Assembly (NCBI GenBank): GCA_021811185.1
Contig: JAJZPL010000008.1
Coordinates: 1 to 64,000, forward strand
Origin: a bacterium
GTDB taxonomy: Bacteria; Elusimicrobiota; Elusimicrobia; Elusimicrobiales; UBA9959
DNA length: 64,000 bases
Direction of reading: 5' to 3'
The notes beneath the pieces are model-generated. The model was given only the letters and a program-made list of their open reading frames with translations. It searched no databases and was not told the origin of the DNA. This document shows positions 8,974 to 17,630 of the stretch, piece after piece. The stretch's first letter is position 1, and every line of letters begins with the position of its first letter. A program made the position numbers and the translations under genes.

Positions 8974-9338
8974 CCCTCCATTTTTTTCAACAAGCCAATG
9001 GCGTCCTGCGCCGTTATCTCCCCCCGCTCCAACCGCTCAACGATCTCCAGCCGGCGCCGCTTAGCCTCTTCCTGCAGACTGCCCAGGCCCAGTTTATTCA
9101 AGAGCGCCTCGAGCCTGCCTTTAACCGTTGGATAAGAGATCCCGAGCTGCCGCTCTACCTCTTTAATACTGCCGCGCGCGGCCAGGAAAATTCTGAGAAA
9201 ATTTTCATCTTCGGGCGCCAGCACGGCCAACTGAGGCAGCTCGAAGCTTCCGCTGATGGTCGTTTTGCAGTCGGTGCAGCAAAGCTGGGTAACCACCACT
9301 TTTCCATTGCACGAAGGACATTTATTAGGAATATTCAT
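8970..9338 (-). CDS. DUF2089 family zinc-ribbon/HTH protein
   Basis: 'CPSCNGKVVVTQLCCTDC' zinc ribbon, 'EVERQLGISYPTVKGRLEALL' HTH, 'VERLERGEITAQDAIGLL' tail. Confidence 0.75.
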   Translation of the reverse strand: MNIPNKCPSCNGKVVVTQLCCTDCKTTISGSFELPQLAVLAPEDENFLRIFLAARGSIKEVERQLGISYPTVKGRLEALLNKLGLGSLQEEAKRRRLEIVERLERGEITAQDAIGLLKKMEG

Positions 9339-9342
9339 TTTG

Positions 9343-9383
9343 TTAATCTTTATATTGATTTTATTAAGTTTTATATTGCTTTA
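9343..9383. repeat. two tandem ~20-bp AT-rich repeats upstream of the DUF2089 gene
   Basis: TTAATCTTTATATTGATTTTA / TTAAGTTTTATATTGCTTTA. Confidence 0.6.
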
Positions 9384-9446
9384 CTAAAAGTATAGTATAG
9401 TTTTACTATTTTGTCAATACCGCATAAAAAAAGGAGGAAATAAAAA

Positions 9447-9614
9447 ATGACCATGAAATCAGGTTAAAAAGATAAAGCCGAACGAGAGCACAATAAACCA
9501 GCGCAAAAACACTCCAAAACCAACTTCCTAAAAAAAAGACGAGGCCAAGACAAGAACCACGGCGCCAAGGGAAATACAAAAAAAGAAGGCGGCCGAAAAC
9601 GCGCCGAAATTTAG
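9447..9614 (+). pseudogene. possible small basic ORF interrupted by in-frame TAA after 6 codons
   Basis: AAGGAGG SD at 9431; ATG 9447 gives MTMKSG* then in-frame KDKAEREHNKPAQKHSKTNFLKKRRGQDKNHGAKGNTKKEGGRKRAEI*. Confidence 0.35.
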
Positions 9615-9722
9615 AACGGCGGGAACCTGCCGCCGCGCGCGGGCTACATTTTCGCGCCGAGACGGCGCGCGCCCCAATACGCCATTTTAAGTTGGCTCCC
9701 AATTGTCTAGAATATACACATA

Positions 9723-11978
9723 ATGAGAAACCCGTTTAAAACACAACCCAGCATCCCTTTCCTGTTTTTTATCTCCGGCATAAGCGGCCTTATCTACGAA
9801 ACCGTCTGGTTCCGCATGCTCATACGTGTATTCGGCACCACCTTGGAGGCAACCAGCACGGTGCTGGCCGTCTTTATGGGCGGTTTGGCGCTGGGCGCGG
9901 TCCTGGCGGGCAAAAAAGCCGACGGACTGAAGAACCCGCTCAAGATCTACGCCGGGCTGGAACTGCTGGTAGCGTTTTCGGCCTTGGCCGCCACGTTCCT
10001 AATGGCCGGCCTGCCGGCGTTTATAGCCCCGCTGCTGCCCGAGGGGGGCACCGCCGGGGCCGCCGCCGCTGTGCCGCTGATCCGCCTGCTGGTGTCCGGC
10101 GCGGTGCTGCTGATCCCCACGGTGCTGATGGGCGCCACGCTGCCGCTGCTGGTGAGCCACCTTTCCAAGGGCGTGGAAGACTCGGGGGGGAAGATCTCCA
10201 GGCTTTACGCCCTCAACACGCTGGGCGCGGTGCTGGGCGTGCTGGCGTCAGGCTATATCCTGCTCGGCCACGTCGGGGAAAAGGGAACCGCAGTTATCGC
10301 CGCGGTGCTGAACCTGCTCATAGCGCTGCGCATTTTCGCGCTTGCCCCGGCGGACAGGCAGCCGCGCGCAGCGGCCTTGGCGCAGAACCCGGAAGCCGCC
10401 GGCGGCTACCGGCGCATGCTCATTATTATGGGCATCTCCGGCTTTACGGCCCTGGCCCTGGAAGTATTATGGGCGCGCGCGCTGATCATCACCATAGGGA
10501 ATTCCGTCTACGCTTTTTCCGCCATGCTGGGCGTATACTTGCTGGGCATAGCACTGGGCAGCCTTTACGCCGAGACCCGCGCCGAAAACACGTCGGACCC
10601 GCTGCCCGCGCTGGCCAGGTGCCAGGCCGCTATAGCCGCGCTGGCCCTGGCAGGGCTCGCGGCGTTCTACCTTATCGGCCGCAACACCATAGCCCCCAAA
10701 TATATTTATTCCCCCATAACCCAGGCTTCGGACATTTTCTCGCTGTTCGGCTGGGCCCTGCTCATAATCTTCCCCGTAACGCTGCTGATGGGCTTCTTTT
10801 TCCCCGTGGCGGCGCAGGCCGGCGTGCGCGCCTCCGGCCGGGTAGGCTCGATAGGGCCACTTTACGGCGCAAATACCCTGGGAACGATCCTGGGCTCGCT
10901 GGCCACCGGCTTTATCCTTATTCCGCAGCTGGGCACTAAGTTCAGCTTCATCATTACGGCGCTGCTGGCGGCCCTTACGGGGGTTTTTCTGGCGGGCCTG
11001 GCGGGAGAAGCCGAAAAGAAGCGCTTTACGCCCTGGCTGGCGGCCTCCGCCCTGCTGGCCATAGGAGCCTTCGCGCTGCCGGACCCGGTTTTCAACATCA
11101 TTAACCGCCGCCTGGAGGTAAATATGCCCGGGATGCTCGCCTACTACCACGAGGACCGCGCGGGAGCGGTCAGCGTGGTCTTCTCTAACGGCGGGCGGAC
11201 AAAATCCCTGTTCATCAACGGCTTCTCGGTATCCGGCAACGGCGCGGCCGGCAAGCTGATGTCGCATTTCCCGCTGATCTTCCAAAAGGACCCCAAGGAG
11301 ATGTTTATCATAGGCCTGGGGGCCGCCAACACCCTGCATTCGGGCGTGGTGGAAGGCGTGCACGTTACGGTGGCGGAACTTATAGCCTCGGTGCGCGCGG
11401 CCGGCCCGCTGTTCCTTAAAGATTGGGACGCGCTGGCCGCGGCCGGCAAGTTCACGGTGCGCCTTAACGACGGGCGGAACGAACTGCTGCGCTCCCGCAA
11501 GCAGTACGACGCCATCGTGGTGGACGTTACGCCGCCTATCTACAGCTCCGGGGCGGTAAACCTTTACAGCCGCGACTTTTTCAAACTGGCCCGCGCCAAA
11601 CTGACCAAAACCGGCGTGTTCAGCATCTGGATCCCCAAGCCCTGCTTCGAAAGCGACTACTTCATGATGCTGAAGAGCCTTAAAGAAGTATTTCCGTACG
11701 TGAACGTTTGGAACTTCCCCAATATGCCGGGCTTCCTGGCCCTGGCCTCCAACGAGGAGCTGGACTTCGGCGCGAAACTGCTCGAAGAAAGAATAAAGAG
11801 GGGGAACGTGAGACTGGAACTGCCGGGCATGTCGGCCGGGTTCATAAACGGGACGCGCTTCATGAACACGGCGCAGGTGGAAGGCTTAGCCGAGCCCTAC
11901 CCCGCCGTTACCGACGACAAACCCTACACGGAATTCCCGCTGGCGCGGTTCATGGCCTTTTCGCCTATGTGGTATTAA
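9723..11978 (+). CDS. fused multipass membrane protein / spermidine synthase-like protein
   Basis: Multiple TM helices with 'GLIYETVWFRML'; C-terminal methyltransferase-like domain 'YDAIVVDVTPPIYSSGAVNLYSRDFF'. Confidence 0.8.
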   Translation: MRNPFKTQPSIPFLFFISGISGLIYETVWFRMLIRVFGTTLEATSTVLAVFMGGLALGAVLAGKKADGLKNPLKIYAGLELLVAFSALAATFLMAGLPAFIAPLLPEGGTAGAAAAVPLIRLLVSGAVLLIPTVLMGATLPLLVSHLSKGVEDSGGKISRLYALNTLGAVLGVLASGYILLGHVGEKGTAVIAAVLNLLIALRIFALAPADRQPRAAALAQNPEAAGGYRRMLIIMGISGFTALALEVLWARALIITIGNSVYAFSAMLGVYLLGIALGSLYAETRAENTSDPLPALARCQAAIAALALAGLAAFYLIGRNTIAPKYIYSPITQASDIFSLFGWALLIIFPVTLLMGFFFPVAAQAGVRASGRVGSIGPLYGANTLGTILGSLATGFILIPQLGTKFSFIITALLAALTGVFLAGLAGEAEKKRFTPWLAASALLAIGAFALPDPVFNIINRRLEVNMPGMLAYYHEDRAGAVSVVFSNGGRTKSLFINGFSVSGNGAAGKLMSHFPLIFQKDPKEMFIIGLGAANTLHSGVVEGVHVTVAELIASVRAAGPLFLKDWDALAAAGKFTVRLNDGRNELLRSRKQYDAIVVDVTPPIYSSGAVNLYSRDFFKLARAKLTKTGVFSIWIPKPCFESDYFMMLKSLKEVFPYVNVWNFPNMPGFLALASNEELDFGAKLLEERIKRGNVRLELPGMSAGFINGTRFMNTAQVEGLAEPYPAVTDDKPYTEFPLARFMAFSPMWY

Positions 11979-11985
11979 CTGCGGG

Positions 11986-12246
11986 TCAATCCCAGCCCAT
12001 GGAATCCAGTTCGCTGTCCGAAAGGAGCGGGGGCTTAGCCTCCGCTTCTTTCTTTTTGGGAAGAGGAACAGGGCGCGGGGCCGGGGCGGGGGAGGGGGAA
12101 ACGTTCAGGGCATGCGCCGGCACGGCCCAGTTGCGTCCGAAACGGAGCGCCTCGAGCTGGCCTTTCTTTACTTTTTTAAAAACGGCGATGCGGCTGATCC
12201 CAAGTATAGCCGCAGCTTCCGGAATCGAATAATATTCCCTGGCCAT
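11986..12246 (-). CDS. excisionase/MerR-type HTH DNA-binding protein
   Basis: 'YYSIPEAAAILGISRIAVFKKVKKGQLEALRFGRNW' HTH_17-like. Confidence 0.75.
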   Translation of the reverse strand: MAREYYSIPEAAAILGISRIAVFKKVKKGQLEALRFGRNWAVPAHALNVSPSPAPAPRPVPLPKKKEAEAKPPLLSDSELDSMGWD

Positions 12247-12257
12247 TATGCCTCAAT

Positions 12258-12275
12258 GTTAACTTATGTTAACCG
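12258..12275. promoter_or_regulatory. operator-like repeat GTTAACTTATGTTAACCG
   Basis: Two GTTAAC hexamers 10 bp apart just upstream of the HTH start codon. Confidence 0.5.
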
Positions 12276-12331
12276 TTAATGCAAGCAGCCAGACTAACCG
12301 CAGGCAAAACAGAAAAACCGCCTCAAATAAG

Positions 12332-12349
12332 GTTAACTGGTGTTAACCG
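12332..12349. promoter_or_regulatory. operator-like repeat GTTAACTGGTGTTAACCG
   Basis: 16/18 identical to 12258-12275. Confidence 0.5.
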
Positions 12350-12456
12350 CGACAAAAGCAAGAAAAAGCGCGGCCCCGGGGCCTGCCGCAGCATTAACGC
12401 CGCGGGCCTGAACTGCGGTGAAAAAATTTATATACTATCTGGACGGTTTTTAAGTT

Positions 12457-13449
12457 ATGAAAATACTGATCCTGGGCGGAACCAGCTATTTCGGCAAGGA
12501 AGCCGCGATACGCCTTTTCAAGGCCGGCAACGAGGTCACGGTCTTCTCGCGCCGCGCCCCCGTGCCGGGCCTGCCTATGGACATCCGCCAGACCCGCGGG
12601 GACCGCACCGTGGAGATCGACCTTTCCCGCATGGCCGTAGAACCGTGGGACGTAGTGATAGACAATATCTGCTACACGCCCGAAGACGCGCAGAAGGCTA
12701 TACGGGTTTTCAACGGGCGCGCCGGCCTTTACCTTTTCACGTCTTCCGCCTCCATCTACTCCGTGCTGGAGGGCTCTTCCACCCCTTACAGGGAGAACCA
12801 GACGGAGCTGCTGCCGCTCAAGAGCGAACTTAAAGAAAAATACGCCTACGGGCTTGGCAAGTACGGGGCCGAGCGGGAATTTCTTAAAGCTTTCCGCGAA
12901 AAAAGCTTCCCTATCCTTATAGTACGCCCGCCGGTAGTTATCGGCCCCAACGACCCCACCTTGCGCGCCTACTCCTACTGGCTGCGCCTGGCCGGCGGCG
13001 GCCCCATGTTCCTGCCGGGCTTCTCTTTCAGCAACCGTTTTATTTTTTCAAAGGACCTGGCGCGCGCTTTCGAGGCGCTGGTCTACGCCCGCCTGCCCTG
13101 CGGCGGAGCTTACAACCTGGGCGACTCCCAGACGCTGACGCTGGACGACTTTGTGAAGATCTCCGCCAGGATCATGCATAAGGAAGCGGAAATACTTTAC
13201 CCGGAATACGCCTGGCTCAAAGAGAACGGCTTCAACTTCGACGCCTCGCCCTTCTCGATGGGCGGGGATTTCGTGCTGGATATCTCGAAGGCGGAAAAAG
13301 AGCTGGGCTGGGCTTCCACCCCGGCCGCGGCCTGGCTGGAAGAGACCATAAACTGGTACCTCTTCAGCTATACCGGCCCGGCCCCCGCCAATTACGCCTC
13401 GCGCAAGGCCGAACTTGAGCTGGCTAAAAAATGGACAATGAAATTATGA
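12457..13449 (+). CDS. NAD-dependent epimerase/dehydratase family protein
   Basis: 'KILILGGTSYFGKEAAIRLFKAGNEVTVFSRR' Rossmann; 'YGLGKYGAE' YxxxK. Confidence 0.8.
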   Translation: MKILILGGTSYFGKEAAIRLFKAGNEVTVFSRRAPVPGLPMDIRQTRGDRTVEIDLSRMAVEPWDVVIDNICYTPEDAQKAIRVFNGRAGLYLFTSSASIYSVLEGSSTPYRENQTELLPLKSELKEKYAYGLGKYGAEREFLKAFREKSFPILIVRPPVVIGPNDPTLRAYSYWLRLAGGGPMFLPGFSFSNRFIFSKDLARAFEALVYARLPCGGAYNLGDSQTLTLDDFVKISARIMHKEAEILYPEYAWLKENGFNFDASPFSMGGDFVLDISKAEKELGWASTPAAAWLEETINWYLFSYTGPAPANYASRKAELELAKKWTMKL

Positions 13450-14063
13450 CCATCAACAACCCCGAAAGCGTAGAGCGGGCCAAGAAGATAAAACTTTTTC
13501 TAATGGACGTGGACGGCGTGCTTACCGACGGGAAGATGTACTATATCCCCGGCAAGGGCGCGGAAATGGTGGAGTTCAAGGCTTTCCATTCGCTGGACGG
13601 CATCGGCCTGCGCCTGGTGAACCAGTTCGGCATCCTCACCGGCGTGATCACGGGCCGGGAATCCCCCGGCACCGAGGAGCGCGCCAGGAACCTTGGCATG
13701 GGCTACGCCTACCAGGGTTTTCTTTCCAAGCTGGAGCCGCTGCGCCAGATCCTGGCAGACACGGGCCTTAAAGAAGAGAACGTGGCTTACATGGGCGACG
13801 ACTGGACCGACATCCCGGTGCTGAAGCGCGCGGGGCTGGCCTGCGCGCCGGGCAACGCCCAGGAAGAAGTGAAAGCCGTTTCGCACCTGGTCACCGCCAA
13901 GGGCGGCGGCATGGGCGCGGTGCGCGAGGTCTGCGATTTTATCCTTAAGAGCCAGGGGCATTGGGACACGATGATGGGCTACGTAGAGAACGCGCACTGG
14001 CCCCCGATAAAAAAAGACCCGATGAAGATAGTGCGGGAATCGGAGCAGGGGGGGAAGAAATGA
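13431..14063 (+). CDS. kdsC: KdsC-type HAD phosphatase
   Basis: 'LFLMDVDGVLTDGKMYY', 'AYMGDDWTDIPVLKRAGLACAPGNA'. Confidence 0.8.
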   Translation: MDNEIMTINNPESVERAKKIKLFLMDVDGVLTDGKMYYIPGKGAEMVEFKAFHSLDGIGLRLVNQFGILTGVITGRESPGTEERARNLGMGYAYQGFLSKLEPLRQILADTGLKEENVAYMGDDWTDIPVLKRAGLACAPGNAQEEVKAVSHLVTAKGGGMGAVREVCDFILKSQGHWDTMMGYVENAHWPPIKKDPMKIVRESEQGGKK

Positions 14064-14515
14064 AAACCTTGATATTGCTGGCGCTGGGCGCGGGCCTGGC
14101 CGGTACGCCCGCTTACGCCGGGCTGGATTACGAGGAAGACGGGCTCACCGAAGCTGTGGTCTCCACGGAAACCGCCAAGAACGGCGACGAGGAAGAAGAA
14201 CAACCCATGATACAGGAGAACGACGCAGACCTGGCCGACTTCGTGACCGACTATATAAAGAAGGATATCGAACTGAAAGGCGCGTTCTTTATAGAGGACA
14301 GGGCCAGCAAAAGGATCATGAAGCTGGAACTGGCGGGCGTGGAGAAGAAGACCTCCGAAGCGGAAGGCGGGGCGAAAAAACTGGCGGCCTCGCTGAAGGA
14401 CGCCGCCGGAAAGAAATACACCGTGGTTTTCTACATGCACAACGGGCCCTGGGGCGGCCTGGACATCTTCAAGATAGAACTTAAAGCGGAAAAAGCCAAG
14501 CCCGCTAAAAAGTAA
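14060..14515 (+). CDS. secreted hypothetical protein
   Basis: ATG at 14060 with signal peptide MKTLILLALGAGLAGTPAYA; overlaps kdsC stop. Confidence 0.5.
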   Translation: MKTLILLALGAGLAGTPAYAGLDYEEDGLTEAVVSTETAKNGDEEEEQPMIQENDADLADFVTDYIKKDIELKGAFFIEDRASKRIMKLELAGVEKKTSEAEGGAKKLAASLKDAAGKKYTVVFYMHNGPWGGLDIFKIELKAEKAKPAKK

Positions 14516-14525
14516 CGGAGGCAGG

Positions 14526-15209
14526 ATGGGACAGTTCATAGCAGCTTTTACCGCGGGGCTGGCGTCTTTCTTCTCGCCCTGCATCCTGCCGCTGCTGCCG
14601 GCTTACCTTTCGATGCTCTCCGGCTTTTCCGCCTCGGAAATAGTGCAAGGCGACGCCAAGGTGATGACGCGCAAGGTGGTGGGGAACGCCGCCATCTTCA
14701 TAGCCGGCTTCACGCTGGCGTTTTCCCTGATGGGCGCCGCCGCCTCGGGCGTGGGCGACCTGCTGGCCTCCCACAAAGACCTGCTGGTGAAAGTGTTCGG
14801 CGTCGTCATGGTGCTGCTGGGCATTCACATGACGGGGCTATTCAACCTGAACTTCCTGAATTACGAAAAACGCTTCTCCATACGCGGCATCGCGGAGGGG
14901 CCGGCCGGCTCTTTCCTGATGGGCTTCGCTTTCGCGCTCGGCTGGTCGCCCTGCATAGGGCCGATACTCGCGGTGATCCTGGGGATGGCCGCGGTTTCCG
15001 GCACCATGGGTAAAGGCGTGGCGCTGCTGCTGGCCTATTCCGCAGGGCTGGCGGTACCGCTGCTGGCGGCGGCCTTCCTTACTGCGGAATTCTTCGCCTT
15101 CATGGCGCGGTTCAAAAAAGCCATGCGCTACGTGGAAATAGCCTCTGGCGTGGTGCTGGCCATAGCCGGGGTGCTGCTGTTCATGAACAACCTGATGTTC
15201 TGGGAATAA
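14526..15209 (+). CDS. ccdA: cytochrome c biogenesis/thiol-disulfide transport protein CcdA
   Basis: 'GLASFFSPCILPLLPAYLSMLSG', 'FALGWSPCIGPIL'. Confidence 0.9.
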   Translation: MGQFIAAFTAGLASFFSPCILPLLPAYLSMLSGFSASEIVQGDAKVMTRKVVGNAAIFIAGFTLAFSLMGAAASGVGDLLASHKDLLVKVFGVVMVLLGIHMTGLFNLNFLNYEKRFSIRGIAEGPAGSFLMGFAFALGWSPCIGPILAVILGMAAVSGTMGKGVALLLAYSAGLAVPLLAAAFLTAEFFAFMARFKKAMRYVEIASGVVLAIAGVLLFMNNLMFWE

Positions 15210-15211
15210 CA

Positions 15212-15267
15212 AAACAAAGGGGACAGGCTACTTTATTTTAAAATAAAGTAGCCTGTCCCCTTTGTTT
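15212..15267. repeat. perfect 56-bp palindrome between convergent ccdA and pyrE
   Basis: 28-bp arms, no spacer: AACAAAGGGGACAGGCTACTTTATTTT|AAAATAAAGTAGCCTGTCCCCTTTGTT core. Confidence 0.85.
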
Positions 15268-15835
15268 AAAACTTGCGGGAACCTGGTTTTACTACGGGGA
15301 GGCCGGCGCGGCAGAGGGGGCATTCAGCCTCGGGCAGCGCGGCGAGATCGAGCTTAAGCAGACTGACGGAGGGGAAAGGCAGGGTTTTGGCGCCCATGCG
15401 GTTTATCACGGACAGGGCGCCAATGACTTCCGCGCCGTGCGCGGCCGCCACCGCCGCAGTTTCGAGCGTGGATTTGCCGGTGGTGAAAACGTCCTCCACT
15501 ATGATCACCCTGGCGCCTACCGGCAGCGTAAAGCCCCGGCGCAGGGTCATAACGTTGTTCTCGCGCTCGGTGAAGATGAAATCCACGCCGAAGGCGCGGG
15601 CCGCTTCGTGGCCGATGATCAGCCCGCCCATGGCGGGGGAAAGCACGACGTCTGGGCGGGGGCCTTTCCAGCCGGCGGCGAGCGCCGCGCCCATCTTCCC
15701 GGCCCATCCCGGGTTCTTGAGCGCCAGCGCGCACTGCACGTAGTCCGGGCTGTGCAGGCCGGAGGAAAGCAGGAAATGCCCGTCGAGGAAAGCCCCGCTG
15801 GCGGCAAGATAGACCCTGAGCTCGGCCTCGTTCAT
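15266..15835 (-). CDS. pyrE: orotate phosphoribosyltransferase
   Basis: 'GARVIIVEDVFTTGKSTLE' PRPP motif. Confidence 0.9.
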   Translation of the reverse strand: MNEAELRVYLAASGAFLDGHFLLSSGLHSPDYVQCALALKNPGWAGKMGAALAAGWKGPRPDVVLSPAMGGLIIGHEAARAFGVDFIFTERENNVMTLRRGFTLPVGARVIIVEDVFTTGKSTLETAAVAAAHGAEVIGALSVINRMGAKTLPFPSVSLLKLDLAALPEAECPLCRAGLPVVKPGSRKF

Positions 15836-16509
15836 TTCAATTCCTTAAGGATGGCGGCGGCCGCGGCGGCGGGATCTTCCGCCTCGATGATGGGCCTGCC
15901 TACCACTATGAAGTCGGCGCCGTTGGCCCTGGCCTCGGCGGGGGTGACGGCGCGTTTCTGGTCGTCGCCGCGCGAAGCCGGCCTGATGCCGGGAGTAACC
16001 AGCGTAAGCTTGCTCCCGTGCGCCGCCTTAAGCCGCCAGGCTTCCAGCGGAGAGCAGACCACGCCGTCCATGCCGCAATCCAGCCCCAGCGCGGCCAGCA
16101 GCTTTACCGTCTTGTCTATGCCGCCGCGGAAACCCGCGCGGAAAAGATTGTGCTCGTCGAAGCTGGTGAGCACGGTGATGCCCCAGAGCCTGGGGCGCTT
16201 TTCAAGCTCCGCGCAGGCTTTGAGCATTTCAGCCCCGCCGGAAAGGTGCAGCGACACGGAATACACGCCCATGGCCTGGGCGTTCTTCACGGCGCCTTTC
16301 ACCGTGTTGGGGATGTCGTGGAACTTAAGGTCGAGGAACACCTTGCCGCCGCGCTTGTGCACCAGGTCGACGGCCGCGGGGCCTTCGGCGGTGAAGAGCA
16401 CGGAGCCTATCTTGAAATATTTCACGCTGCCCTCGAGCCGGTCGAGCAGGCCCGCGGCCTCTTTCAGGGTATGGGTATCCAGCGCAGCTATAAGTTCTGT
16501 TTTATGCAT
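15832..16509 (-). CDS. pyrF: orotidine 5'-phosphate decarboxylase
   Basis: 'VFLDLKFHDIPNTVKGAV' signature. Confidence 0.95.
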   Translation of the reverse strand: MHKTELIAALDTHTLKEAAGLLDRLEGSVKYFKIGSVLFTAEGPAAVDLVHKRGGKVFLDLKFHDIPNTVKGAVKNAQAMGVYSVSLHLSGGAEMLKACAELEKRPRLWGITVLTSFDEHNLFRAGFRGGIDKTVKLLAALGLDCGMDGVVCSPLEAWRLKAAHGSKLTLVTPGIRPASRGDDQKRAVTPAEARANGADFIVVGRPIIEAEDPAAAAAAILKELK

Positions 16510-16565
16510 AGGCCGGCGCGGATAGCGCCGGAGTAAATTATATCTGTTTTACGCGCCGCTGGAAA

Positions 16566-17615
16566 TCAGCGGGCGGCGGCCCGGGGCTTCCAGCCGGAAC
16601 GGGCAAGGTAATCCAGGATGTATTTCACCAGGAAAGGCCCTTCGTAGATCAGGCCGGAGTAAACCTGCACAAGGTCGGCGCCCAGCTTGAACTTTTCCAG
16701 GGCGGTGGGCCCGTCGAAAACCCCGCCGGAGCCCACCAGCGGCACCCTGCCGGCTCCGAGCTCGGCGGTCCGCTTAAGCACCGCGTTGGAAAGTTCGCGC
16801 AGCGGCCTGCCGCTGAGGCCGCCCTCGTAGGCGTGCCAGCGGGCGTGCACGGCCGAGCGGCTCACGGTGGTATTGGTGGCGATCAGCCCGAAGCCCAGCT
16901 CCGCCGCCAGCGCCACCGCGCCCTGCAGGTCGGAGTCTTCCAGGTCGGGCGCTATCTTCACGAAGAACGGTTTGCTCTTTTTCTGCCCGGAGGCGAAGTC
17001 CAACATGGGCTCCAGCAGCCGGCGCAGTTTGTCGCCGCCGTGCAGCGAGCGGAGCCGCAGGGTATTGGGGGAACTGATGTTCACGGCGAAATAGTCGCCG
17101 TACGGGTACATGATCTTCAGGGCTTCCAGGTAGTTGGCAGGCGCGTTCTCTATGGAGCAGTCCGCGTTCTTGCCGATGCTGACGCCCAGGCGCACCGGCA
17201 GCGGCAGCAGACGCTCGAGGCTCCTCGCGGCGTCGAAGGCGCCGGCGTTGTTGAACCCCATGCGGTTGATGATCCCCTTGTGGTCGTGCAGGCGGAACAG
17301 GCGGGGCTTGGGGTTGCCCGGCTGGGGGCGCAGCGTGACGGTACCGAGCTCCAGAAAGCCGAAGCCCAGTCCGGAGAGGATGCGCGCCGCCTCGCAGTTC
17401 TTGTCGAAGCCGGCCGCCAGGCCGATAGGGTTGCGGAACTTAAGGCCGGCCACGGTGACGGGGAGATCTTTGGCGCGGGAAACGAAGCGCACCGCGGAAT
17501 TTATGAATTCCACGCGCTGGGCGGCTTTCGCCCCCTTGATCACGGTGTCATGGACGAATTCCGGGTTGAACCTGAAAAGCAGCCGGCGGATAAGTTTGCG
17601 GTACAAGTAGCCCAT
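16566..17615 (-). CDS. pyrD: dihydroorotate dehydrogenase (class 2, quinone)
   Basis: 'RNPIGLAAGFDKN', 'NISSPNT', 'LVGSGGVFDG'. Confidence 0.95.
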   Translation of the reverse strand: MGYLYRKLIRRLLFRFNPEFVHDTVIKGAKAAQRVEFINSAVRFVSRAKDLPVTVAGLKFRNPIGLAAGFDKNCEAARILSGLGFGFLELGTVTLRPQPGNPKPRLFRLHDHKGIINRMGFNNAGAFDAARSLERLLPLPVRLGVSIGKNADCSIENAPANYLEALKIMYPYGDYFAVNISSPNTLRLRSLHGGDKLRRLLEPMLDFASGQKKSKPFFVKIAPDLEDSDLQGAVALAAELGFGLIATNTTVSRSAVHARWHAYEGGLSGRPLRELSNAVLKRTAELGAGRVPLVGSGGVFDGPTALEKFKLGADLVQVYSGLIYEGPFLVKYILDYLARSGWKPRAAAR

Positions 17616-17630
17616 AGTTGTTTTACAATT

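Noticed and set aside
9406-9702. 98-aa minus-strand ORF
   Set aside because: Phe/Leu-rich translation is simply the antisense of the A-rich region; it has no convincing ribosome-binding site.
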